Source: Mycobacterium sp. DL440
GTDB lineage: Bacteria; Actinomycetota; Actinomycetes; Mycobacteriales; Mycobacteriaceae
Assembly: GCF_011745145.1 (NCBI RefSeq)
Contig: NZ_CP050191.1
Span: 585,991 to 649,990 of the forward strand
DNA: 64,000 bases
Reading direction: 5' to 3'
Program-made: the position numbers and the translations under genes
Notes under the pieces: generated by a model
Database searches by the model: none
Told to the model about the DNA's origin: nothing
The model's input: only the letters and a program-made list of their open reading frames with translations
Part shown: positions 17,991 to 25,184 of the stretch, one piece after another
How the letters are laid out: each line of letters begins with the position of its first letter
Numbering within the stretch: the stretch's first letter is position 1

Positions 17991-18761
17991 GTGAACCGTG
18001 AGACTTTTGACCATCTCTTCGACATGACCGACCGGACCGTGATCGTCACCGGCGGCACCCGCGGCATCGGATTGGCTCTCGCCGAGGGGTTTACGCTGGC
18101 CGGGGCCCGAGTGGTGGTCGCCAGCCGTAAGCCCGAGGCCTGCGAGCAGGCGGCCGAGCACCTGCGCGAGCTCGGGGGACAGGCAATCGGGGTTCCCACC
18201 CACAGCGGCAACATCGACGACCTCGGCGCGTTGGTGGAGCGCACGGTTGCGGAGTTCGGCGGGATCGATGTGGTGGTCAACAACGCGGCGAATGCGCTGG
18301 CCCAGCCATTGGGGCAGATGACGCCGGAGGCCTGGGCCAAGTCCTACGAGGTGAACCTGCGCGGGCCGGTGTTCCTGGTGCAGCACGCCTTGCCGCATCT
18401 GAAGGCCAGCGCGAAGGCGGCGGTGCTGAACATGGTGTCGGTCGGGGCGTTCAATTTCGCACCGGCGCTGTCGATCTATGCCTCGGGCAAGGCCGCGCTG
18501 ATGTCAGTCACCCGGTCGATGGCGGCCGAGTTCGCGCCGCTGGGCATCCGGGTGAACGCCATGGCGCCGGGACCGGTCGATACCGACATGATGCGCAACA
18601 ACCCGCAGGAGGCCATCGATCTCATGAAGGGAGGGACCTTGATGAAGCGGCTGGCCACGCCGGATGAGATGGTCGGCGCGGCCCTACTGATGTGTTCGGA
18701 CGCCGGCAGCTACATGACCGGGCAGGTGGTCATCGTCGACGGTGGGGGAACGCCGCGGTGA
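17991..18761 (+). CDS. short-chain dehydrogenase/reductase
   Basis: A 256-residue SDR starting at GTG. VTGGTRGIGLALAEG cofactor motif, VVNNAAN, catalytic Ser in LNMVSV and YASGK, and C-terminal GQVVIVDGGG. AFNFAPALSIYASGKAALMSVTRSMAAEF is typical of FabG-like/3-hydroxyacyl or 2-deoxygluconate dehydrogenase groups. The last codons overlap a short decayed membrane-protein gene through GTGA. The substrate is unknown. Confidence 0.88.
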   Translation: MNRETFDHLFDMTDRTVIVTGGTRGIGLALAEGFTLAGARVVVASRKPEACEQAAEHLRELGGQAIGVPTHSGNIDDLGALVERTVAEFGGIDVVVNNAANALAQPLGQMTPEAWAKSYEVNLRGPVFLVQHALPHLKASAKAAVLNMVSVGAFNFAPALSIYASGKAALMSVTRSMAAEFAPLGIRVNAMAPGPVDTDMMRNNPQEAIDLMKGGTLMKRLATPDEMVGAALLMCSDAGSYMTGQVVIVDGGGTPR

Positions 18762-18965
18762 CTGCGCCGGTGTACGACGACTTCACCGTGCCGGTCGTGC
18801 TCGAAGGCGCGGACAGTACCCGCGTGTGGCGCAGTCGGGCACGCGAGACGTTGACGCTGTCGACGCTTTCGGATCGCAGGGTGCATCTTCGTCACCGTCA
18901 TGCTGGCGTGGCTGCTCGTGATGGGATTCCTGTGGCTCGTGCCGATCAACGGGAATAAGTTGTGA
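18758..18965 (+). pseudogene. frameshifted small membrane-protein gene
   Basis: A GTG overlapping the SDR stop (GTGA) opens a 66-codon frame (TAPVYDDFTVPVVLEG...). Its last third is a low-complexity Arg/His stretch. In the neighbouring frame the same DNA encodes a clean transmembrane helix, IFVTVMLAWLLVMGFLWLVP, ending NGNKL at TGA 18963. A single-base indel between about 18852 and 18880 would join a soluble N-terminus to that helix. Either a real frameshift or a sequencing error. Confidence 0.5.
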
Positions 18966-18968
18966 CGT

Positions 18969-19748
18969 TTACTTGCGCTTCGTGAACTGAGCCGACCCGC
19001 TCAGACTGCCGGTGCCGACAGACAGGATCTGGCTGCGGTTCTCCACATGCAGCGCGGTCTCCAGACAGCCGGCGTCGAGGTTGGCCCAGAGCACCTGTTT
19101 GGTGGATTCCAGCCCGAATTTGCCATAGCCGCAAAGGGTTTCGGCAATTTCGAGGGCGGCGTCGACGAGGTTCGCGGTGTCGTCGACGATACGGGTGACC
19201 AGGCCGAGTCGCAGCGCCTCGGCCGCCTCGACTGCCCGCGCAGTGAGGATCAGGTCGAATGCCGGACCCGCGCCGATGATCCGGGGCAGGGTGTAGCTCA
19301 CGCCGATGTCACAGCCGCCGATGCCCAGCTTGATGAACTGTGTGCAGAACTTCGCCGCCGGGCCGGCGATGCGGATGTCGCTGGCCGCGGCCAGGGCAAA
19401 GCCGCCGCCGTAGGCCGCGCCGTTGACCGCGGCGATGACGGGTTGGCGCAAGCGGTGCAGTTTGACCGTCAGATTGGCGATGCGCTCCTGCCAGCGCATG
19501 CCCGAGCGGGGAAACTCGGCGCCGCCGCCTGCCTCGGGCGGGTTGGGATCGCTCAGGTCCAGCCCCGAGCAGAAGCCGCGGCCGGCGCCGGTGAGCACGA
19601 CGACGCGGCACTCGTTGTTGCCCGCGATCTCGTCGAGGGTCGCGTGCAGGGCCTCGACCAATTCGTACGACAACGCGTTCAGTTTCTCGGGCCGATTGAG
19701 GGTGATGACGGCGATGTCGGGTCGGGGGTAGGCCAGCTCAAGGGTCAT
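18969..19748 (-). CDS. enoyl-CoA hydratase/isomerase family protein
   Basis: A 259-residue crotonase-fold protein. ITLNRPEKLNALS, the oxyanion-hole segments GAGRGFCSGLDLS and NGAAYGGGFALAAASDIRIA, and LGIGGCDIGVSYTLPRIIG. The Glu pair of classical hydratases is not evident at the second site (GGCDIG instead of xPExG), so the reaction could be isomerisation or something else. The ATG at 19748 lies 10 bp after the TetR stop, so both are probably co-transcribed. Confidence 0.85.
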   Translation of the reverse strand: MTLELAYPRPDIAVITLNRPEKLNALSYELVEALHATLDEIAGNNECRVVVLTGAGRGFCSGLDLSDPNPPEAGGGAEFPRSGMRWQERIANLTVKLHRLRQPVIAAVNGAAYGGGFALAAASDIRIAGPAAKFCTQFIKLGIGGCDIGVSYTLPRIIGAGPAFDLILTARAVEAAEALRLGLVTRIVDDTANLVDAALEIAETLCGYGKFGLESTKQVLWANLDAGCLETALHVENRSQILSVGTGSLSGSAQFTKRK

Positions 19749-19758
19749 GCGCCGGACC

Positions 19759-20451
19759 CTAGCCGGTGCTGTGCCACCCGTTGACGCCAACGGCGATCAT
19801 TCGTAGTTGTTTGACCGCGGTGCGGTGGATGGCCTCGACAGACTGTGCGTCAGTTGCGTCTTCGAGAGCCTCGGCCGTCGAGATCATCGCATTGACGAAC
19901 AGGTTCGTCAGGATGTTGAGGTCCTCACTGCTCCAGTCCTTGAGACCCGGGAAACGGGCGAGGTCGATCGCGAGTTCCGAGGTGATCAGCCGGATCTCGG
20001 TGCGGATCGCGTAGCGCAGTACCGAGACCCCGCTGGAGCGTTCGCGGGCGATGAACCGCCAGTGTTCGCGACGTTCGTTGACGCTGCCGATCAGGATCTC
20101 GGCCGAGGACTCGATGACGTGGTGTGGGTCGAGCTTGCCGGCACGGGCGCCACGCAGCATGTCGCGCAGGGATCGGAACGACTCGTCGATGAGCACGAGA
20201 CCGAGCGCATCCATCGAGTCGAAGTGCCGGTAGAACGCGGCGGGCACGATGCCCGCCTCCCGGGTGACCTCCCGCAGGGACAGCGCGCTGAAGCTGCGGT
20301 CTTCCAGCAGGGTCAGCGCGGCGGCGATGATCGCGCGCCGGGTGGCCTCTTTGCGTTCTTCCCTGGACAGCGTCTCCCGCGACCGCGACGCCGAGTCCGG
20401 CCGTCGTGTTCGTGACGTGGGTGTTCGTGAATTGGGCGTACGTTTGTTCAC
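19759..20451 (-). CDS. TetR-family regulator divergent from the desaturase operon
   Basis: About 230 residues. N-terminal HTH: RRAIIAAALTLLEDRSFSALSLREVTREAGIVPAAFYRHFDSM. A C-terminal ligand domain of all-helical type follows. The GTG at 20451 is preferred (AGGG 9 nt upstream), and a GTG at 20469 is possible. It is divergent from a ferredoxin reductase/desaturase pair. In Pseudomonas the TetR protein DesT controls such a pair in response to acyl-CoA; a similar fatty-acid-sensing job is an inference. Two palindromes lie between the genes. Confidence 0.85.
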   Translation of the reverse strand: MNKRTPNSRTPTSRTRRPDSASRSRETLSREERKEATRRAIIAAALTLLEDRSFSALSLREVTREAGIVPAAFYRHFDSMDALGLVLIDESFRSLRDMLRGARAGKLDPHHVIESSAEILIGSVNERREHWRFIARERSSGVSVLRYAIRTEIRLITSELAIDLARFPGLKDWSSEDLNILTNLFVNAMISTAEALEDATDAQSVEAIHRTAVKQLRMIAVGVNGWHSTG

Positions 20452-20461
20452 CGGTGTGAAC
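20446..20461. promoter_or_regulatory. palindromic candidate TetR operator
   Basis: GTTCAC-CGGT-GTGAAC is a perfect 6-bp inverted repeat with a 4-bp centre, overlapping the TetR start codon region. Typical size and symmetry for a TetR-family site. Confidence 0.5.
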
Positions 20462-20496
20462 CCTACCACTTACTGCATTTTTACCGTTGACAGAGT

Positions 20497-20525
20497 CATG
20501 TGTGCACGCGCACTGTGTACACATG
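20497..20525. promoter_or_regulatory. imperfect inverted repeat over the reductase start
   Basis: CATGTGT and ACACATG arms enclose GCAC/TGTGTACACA sequences in 29 bp, ending inside the ATG of the reductase gene. A TTGACA lies at 20487-20492 just upstream. It could be a second operator for the divergent TetR protein. Confidence 0.4.
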
Positions 20526-21620
20526 TTCACTCAAACATTGACTGAAGGTGTCGGCCGGCGACTGCTGGCCGGCCCCCGGCTGAGTGCGCTCGCGAACCTG
20601 CTTACCGGTCCCCATGGAGTTGACCGCTACACCGAGCTGGTCGAACCGACCTGGACCCGCGGCGACGCCCGCGCCAAGGTGATCGCAGTGCGGCGGCAAA
20701 CGCCGCGCAGCGTCACGCTGACCCTCGAACCCAATGCCGCCTTCGCCGGCTTTCGGGCGGGCCAGCACATCAACCTCTCCGTAGAAATCAACGGCCGGCG
20801 CCGCACCCGGTGCTACTCGCCGGCCAGCGCCGAAGGTGCAGCTCGTGTCGAGCTGACCATCGGCCGCCACGACGGCGGCCTGGTTTCGACGTACCTGTGC
20901 GACCACGCATACCCGGGCATGGTGCTGGGGCTCGACTCCGTCGGCGGAGATTTCGTCCTCCCGGCGGTACTGCCGAAGCGCATCTTGTTCGTCTCCGGCG
21001 GCAGCGGCGTCACTCCCGTGATGTCCATGTTGCGGACCTTGCGTGGACAGGCGTTCACCGGCGAGGTCGCGTTCGTGCACTACGCACGCGGCGTTGAGGA
21101 GGCCTGCTACCTCTCGGAGCTCGCGGCGATGGGCGGAGCCGGTGTGCGGGTGCTGCACGGATACACCCGCGACGGCGACGGGCCGATCGGCGATCTCGAC
21201 GGATACTTCGACCCGGCGCACCTGGCCGCGGCCTTTCCCGATGCCGAGCCCGACGCGGTGTTCGTCTGCGGTCCGCCGGCGCTCGTCGACGCCGTCCGCA
21301 CGCACTGCCCCGATGCGCGCTCGGAAAGTTTCGTCCCGCCCGTATTCAGTGCGTCCGGCGAATCCACCGGTGGCACAGTCACATTCACCAACAGTTCCGT
21401 TACCGTGACCGACGACGGTCAGACCCTGCTGGCGCAGGCCGAAGCGGCGGGGCTGACCCCGGAAAACGGATGCCGCATGGGCATCTGCCACAGCTGCACG
21501 CGGTCCAAGAGCCGCGGAGCAGTGCGCAACCTGATTACCGGCGCGGTTTCCAGCGCCGACAGCGAAGACATCCAGATCTGCGTCACCGCCCCAATCGGTG
21601 ACGTCGACATCGACCTCTGA
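20523..21620 (+). CDS. ferredoxin-type NAD(P)H oxidoreductase (desaturase electron donor)
   Basis: 365 residues: an FAD-binding domain (HINLSVEINGRRRTRCYSPAS, RxYS motif), an NAD(P)H domain (LFVSGGSGVTPVMSML and FVCGPPALVD) and a C-terminal plant-type [2Fe-2S] domain with ligands in NGCRMGICHSCT and QICVT. It is the Rv3230c type that feeds electrons from NADPH to the DesA3 desaturase, and the desaturase follows at 23 bp. The ATG at 20523 is preferred over the in-frame TTG at 20487. Confidence 0.92.
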   Translation: MFTQTLTEGVGRRLLAGPRLSALANLLTGPHGVDRYTELVEPTWTRGDARAKVIAVRRQTPRSVTLTLEPNAAFAGFRAGQHINLSVEINGRRRTRCYSPASAEGAARVELTIGRHDGGLVSTYLCDHAYPGMVLGLDSVGGDFVLPAVLPKRILFVSGGSGVTPVMSMLRTLRGQAFTGEVAFVHYARGVEEACYLSELAAMGGAGVRVLHGYTRDGDGPIGDLDGYFDPAHLAAAFPDAEPDAVFVCGPPALVDAVRTHCPDARSESFVPPVFSASGESTGGTVTFTNSSVTVTDDGQTLLAQAEAAGLTPENGCRMGICHSCTRSKSRGAVRNLITGAVSSADSEDIQICVTAPIGDVDIDL

Positions 21621-21643
21621 CTCTCACTCCGAAAGGCACTGTC

Positions 21644-22804
21644 ATGCCCGAGTTGAAGAAGTACACCCTGACCCCCGACCAGTTCGAGGAATTCGGCCGC
21701 GAACTCGACGTCATCCGTGAACGCGCCATTGCCGATCTCGGTGAGCGCGACGCCACATACATCCGCGACATCATCAAGCTGCAGCGCAAGCTCGAGGTCG
21801 GCGGCCGTGCGTTGCTGTTCCTGCCGCCCGCCTGGCCGGTCGGAACCGTGATGCTCGGACTGTCGAAGATCCTCGACAACATGGAGATCGGCCACAACGT
21901 CATGCACGGCCAGTACGACTGGATGGGCGATCCGGCGTTGCGCGGCCAGAACTTCGAATGGGATTCCGCGTGCCCGTCCAATCAGTGGCGGCACTCGCAC
22001 AACTACATGCACCACACGTACACCAATGTGGTCGACATGGACCGCGACATCGGTTACGGCGTCCTGCGGATGAGCGAGGACCAGAAGTGGAGCCCGTACT
22101 ACCTGGGCAATCCGTTGTACGCATTCCTGTTGATGGTGTTCTTCCAGTACGGCGTCGCCCTGCACGAGCTGGAGACCGAGCGCATCCGCACCGGTGAGAT
22201 CAAGCTGCGGGACAAGAAGGACATGCTGCGCGAGATGTGGGCCAAGGTGCGCAAGCAGACGGTCAAGGATTACGTGGCCTTCCCGCTGCTGGCCGGCCCG
22301 TTCGCGCCATTCGTGTTCGCGGGCAACATGACCGCCAACCTGATGCGCAACGTGTGGTCCTACACCATCATCTTCTGCGGGCATTTCCCGGAGGGCACCC
22401 ATGAGTTCACCATCGAGGAGACCGAGAACGAGTCCCGAGGGCAGTGGTACTTCCGGCAGTTGCTCGGCTCGGCGAACCTCAGTGGTGGCAAGTGGTTCCA
22501 CATCTTCAGCGGTAACCTGTCCTTCCAGATCGAACACCATCTGTTCCCCGACATTCCGGCGCATCGCTATGCCGAGATCTCCGGTGAGGTGAAGGAGATC
22601 TGCCAGCGTTACGGCCTGCCCTACAACTCGGGGCCGATCCACAAGCAGTTCGCCTCCGTGGTGCGCAAGATCGTGCGGCTGGCGTTCCCCTGGGGCGGCA
22701 CGCCCAAGGATCCTGAGCCGGCCGTCAAGGAGCCCACGATCGAAGAAACTGCACCGGAAACGGATTCGCAGCCGATCTGCGAACCCGAACTCGTCAACTG
22801 CTGA
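21644..22804 (+). CDS. membrane fatty-acid (acyl-CoA) desaturase, DesA3-like
   Basis: 386 residues of the FA_desaturase family, membrane-bound, introducing a cis double bond (delta-9 in DesA3). The diiron histidine boxes are visible: HNVMHGQYDW, HSHNYMHHTYTN and QIEHHLFPDIPAH. Two membrane hairpins surround them. AAAGG precedes the ATG. It forms an operon with the reductase. The C-terminus (EPELVNC) lacks the terminal Leu-Ala-Ala degradation tag described for M. tuberculosis DesA3, so its stability control may differ. Confidence 0.92.
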   Translation: MPELKKYTLTPDQFEEFGRELDVIRERAIADLGERDATYIRDIIKLQRKLEVGGRALLFLPPAWPVGTVMLGLSKILDNMEIGHNVMHGQYDWMGDPALRGQNFEWDSACPSNQWRHSHNYMHHTYTNVVDMDRDIGYGVLRMSEDQKWSPYYLGNPLYAFLLMVFFQYGVALHELETERIRTGEIKLRDKKDMLREMWAKVRKQTVKDYVAFPLLAGPFAPFVFAGNMTANLMRNVWSYTIIFCGHFPEGTHEFTIEETENESRGQWYFRQLLGSANLSGGKWFHIFSGNLSFQIEHHLFPDIPAHRYAEISGEVKEICQRYGLPYNSGPIHKQFASVVRKIVRLAFPWGGTPKDPEPAVKEPTIEETAPETDSQPICEPELVNC

Positions 22805-22879
22805 TCGGCAGGCTGCACTGCAGCAGTACTAGTGTGCCGATTGGCCGGGCGCAGCTTCCACGGCGAGCGATAGGCATAG

Positions 22880-23240
22880 CCCCCGGGCTACAAGGCCATC
22901 GCGGTGTACGACATGCCATTCTGGAGGCAGCGCAACGGCGGCGTGTTCGTTACCAGCCCGCCGAACGGTCCGGGCCACCTGTGTGTGCTCATCGGGGGAC
23001 CTGCGGCGACGGGCTGTGCTGGACCCGTTGATCGGCCAGATCTGGCCGGAGGTTCTCACGCCTGTCAGATGGCATGAGAAGTCATGGCACACCGATGAAT
23101 ACGTTGGTGGAGGCTTTACCGTCCTGCCCATTGTGGGAACCAGGGACGGCCCCCTGCCACTACCGTCCGCCCCTGTCGGCAACTTCCACTGGGCAGGTAC
23201 CGAAACGGTGAGCGATCACGCGGGCTACGCGCAGAGGTAG
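22880..23240 (+). pseudogene. decayed C-terminus of a flavin monoamine oxidase
   Basis: Frame 22889 onward reads YKAIAVYDMPFWRQRNGG..., the K-x-x-x-x-Y-x-x-PFWR block of flavin amine oxidases. After about 45 codons the match moves to another frame (from about 23000): LIGQIWPEVLTPVRWHEKSW, then GNFHWAGTETVSDHAGYAQR, the C-terminal FAD-binding AGTE motif. The N-terminal FAD domain is missing and a stop lies just upstream (22877), so this is a truncated, frameshifted relic. Confidence 0.6.
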
Positions 23241-23303
23241 TCCGGGCGCCGAACGTGGAAGCTGTTGTGCTCGGCACGTAATCAGAATGCATCGGAATCA
23301 GTG

Positions 23304-23319
23304 TCGAACATACGTTCGA
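23304..23319. promoter_or_regulatory. SOS box (LexA site), apparently orphan
   Basis: TCGAAC-ATAC-GTTCGA is a perfect match to the mycobacterial LexA palindrome TCGAAC-N4-GTTCGA. No gene starts next to it: nei2 ends 120 bp away and points towards it, and only the oxidase relic lies on the other side. In mycobacteria such boxes often precede 13E12/HNH (DUF222) genes, which suggests a lost gene. Confidence 0.7.
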
Positions 23320-23322
23320 TTA

Positions 23323-23397
23323 TGCCACCACCGGGTGACACTTTCAGCGTTATCTCTCAGGACATCGGTGACCGTCCCGGTTGTCTTGGTGGTGGCA
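23323..23397. repeat. long-loop inverted repeat
   Basis: TGCCACCACC (23323-23332) pairs with GGTGGTGGCA (23388-23397), a perfect 10-bp stem with a 55-nt loop, just downstream of nei2. It has no U tract, so a terminator role is uncertain. Confidence 0.3.
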
Positions 23398-23438
23398 CCT
23401 CTACTCCGACGCTCGGGGGCGCTTCTGCACAACGGAGT

Positions 23439-24191
23439 TCACGTTTGGCAGGTCGGACACCAATAGGTCACCCGATCACCGCTGGCATCGGTTTCGATGA
23501 GTGTCCCGCACCGGCGGCACGGTTCTCCGGCGCGGCCATACACCCACAGTTGCCGTCCGGGGCGGGTATCCCCGGTGGTGGTGCGGTTCCATCGGGACCG
23601 GTTGAGCCACAGCATGTCCCGGGCACGTTGTACGACACGCAGGGGATCGGTCACTGAGCTGACCGGGGAGGTCGGCAGCCGCCCGAAGATGAAACACAGC
23701 TCATTGCAATACACATTGCCGACACCGGCCATCACCCGCTGATCGAGCAAGGCTGCCGCCAGGGCGCGCTCCGGTTCAGCGATCAGGTGGGCCGCGGCGA
23801 TGCGCGGCTCCCAGTCGGGGCCGAGCAGGTCCGGTCCGAGGTGCGCCACCGTCGCCATATCGGTGTCGCGGTCAAGCACTTCGAGAACACCGAGATCGAT
23901 TCCGGTGGCCCTACTGTCGGCAGTCTCCAACACGATCCGGGTCCGGTGCACCGCGCCTTTGGACCACCCGATCCGCCAACTGCCCTCCATCTTGAGATGA
24001 GAGTGGATGCTGGCCGGACCAACCCGGATGAACAGATGCTTGCCTCGGCTGAGAACTTCATCGACCACCTGCCCGGTCAGGTCGACGGTGGCATATCGGG
24101 GCACCCTGATGTCGCAGCGGGTCAACGTCTTGCCCGCCAGCGCGTCGCGTAGCGCTGTGGCGGTATGGAAGACGGTGTCGCCTTCGGGCAT
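23439..24191 (-). CDS. nei2: Nei2-type endonuclease VIII / formamidopyrimidine-DNA glycosylase family
   Basis: A 250-residue bifunctional DNA glycosylase/AP lyase for oxidised bases. The N-terminal catalytic Pro2-Glu3 is present ([11 protein letters not shown]), as are the helix-two-turn-helix segment [18 protein letters not shown] and a C-terminal zinc finger with CRRCG and CPTC. Orthologue of Rv3297 (nei). The ATG is 3 bp after the SDR stop, so it is in an operon with that gene and probably downstream of lhr, making a repair cluster. Confidence 0.93.
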   Translation of the reverse strand: MPEGDTVFHTATALRDALAGKTLTRCDIRVPRYATVDLTGQVVDEVLSRGKHLFIRVGPASIHSHLKMEGSWRIGWSKGAVHRTRIVLETADSRATGIDLGVLEVLDRDTDMATVAHLGPDLLGPDWEPRIAAAHLIAEPERALAAALLDQRVMAGVGNVYCNELCFIFGRLPTSPVSSVTDPLRVVQRARDMLWLNRSRWNRTTTGDTRPGRQLWVYGRAGEPCRRCGTLIETDASGDRVTYWCPTCQT

Positions 24192-24194
24192 GCC

Positions 24195-25142
24195 CTATTC
24201 AACCAGCCCCAGAGAAAGCTCCCACAGTCGTTCTGCGTTGGACGGGTCCAGGGCATATGGGGCGACACCGGATATACCGAACTCATCGCGGCAGCCAACG
24301 ACTTTCGCTTCGTTGCAGTCATCGAAGTAGCGTCCGCTGATGCCTTCCAGCAGAGGCGAAGCCGCGAGCAGCACCGAAGTGGCGGCACCCTGCTCCACGG
24401 TCTTGAGCCGGCTGCCCGCTTCGGCAAAACGCTGGGCCGCCTGGGCGCCGTAGGCGGGATCAAGATGGCGCTGCAGTGCTGTGAGGATGCCCCCGGGCAT
24501 CAGAGCGTTCGCGGTGATGCCGTCGTCGGCCCAGCGGCGGGCAGCCTCCACGGCGAACAGCACGTTGGCGGTCTTCGACTGGCCGTATGCCCCGAACGGG
24601 TCGTAGTCGCGGAACGCATAGTCGATGTCGTCGAACACGACGGGGGAGCGCAGGTGCCCGGAGGAGCTGACGGATACCACGCGGGCGCCCCCGGCCGAGG
24701 CAAGGGCCCGGTGCAGGCCGGTGGTGAGCGCGAAATGGCCGAGATGATTGGTCGCGAACTGCAGTTCGTGACCGCCGGACGACAACGTGAGCTCCTGTAC
24801 TGCCATCACCCCCGCGTTGTTGACCAGAATGTGAAGCGGGCCGGACCACGCACGTGCGAACGACCTCACGCTGTCGAGATCGGTCAGGTCGAGGGCGCCG
24901 ACTCGGATTTCGTCGTTCCCGGTGGACGCGCGTAGTTGGGCGGCGACGCGATCGCCTGCAGCGGCGTCACGGACGGCCAACGTCACGGCGGCTCCAGCGG
25001 TTGCGAGCGCGCGGGCCGTTTCGGTGCCGATGCCCGAGGCCGCGCCGGTGACGATGGCTGAGCGTCCGGTCAAGTCGACTCCGGCGATCACATCCGAGGC
25101 GGTCGATTCGAAGCCGAAGGGTGTGGCGATGGGGGCAGTCAT
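24195..25142 (-). CDS. short-chain dehydrogenase (retinol-dehydrogenase/WWOX-like)
   Basis: 315 residues. VTGAASGIGTETARALA cofactor motif, HILVNNAGVMA, FATNHLGHFALT, Ser in VSVSSSGH and catalytic YGQSK. The N-H-L-G-H-F signature places it with extended retinol dehydrogenase-like SDRs. The ATG at 25142 (MTAPIAT) is chosen over an upstream frame start at 25157. It sits between lhr (42 bp) and nei2 (3 bp), an odd insertion in a repair cluster. The substrate is unknown. Confidence 0.87.
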   Translation of the reverse strand: MTAPIATPFGFESTASDVIAGVDLTGRSAIVTGAASGIGTETARALATAGAAVTLAVRDAAAGDRVAAQLRASTGNDEIRVGALDLTDLDSVRSFARAWSGPLHILVNNAGVMAVQELTLSSGGHELQFATNHLGHFALTTGLHRALASAGGARVVSVSSSGHLRSPVVFDDIDYAFRDYDPFGAYGQSKTANVLFAVEAARRWADDGITANALMPGGILTALQRHLDPAYGAQAAQRFAEAGSRLKTVEQGAATSVLLAASPLLEGISGRYFDDCNEAKVVGCRDEFGISGVAPYALDPSNAERLWELSLGLVE

Positions 25143-25184
25143 GCGGGTGAACAACAACGCGTGCCCATGCTCTGTTCCCTGCGG

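Noticed and set aside
23265..23657. A 130-codon plus-strand frame across the SOS box into nei2
   Set aside because: It is antisense to nei2 over most of its length and has no recognisable domain.
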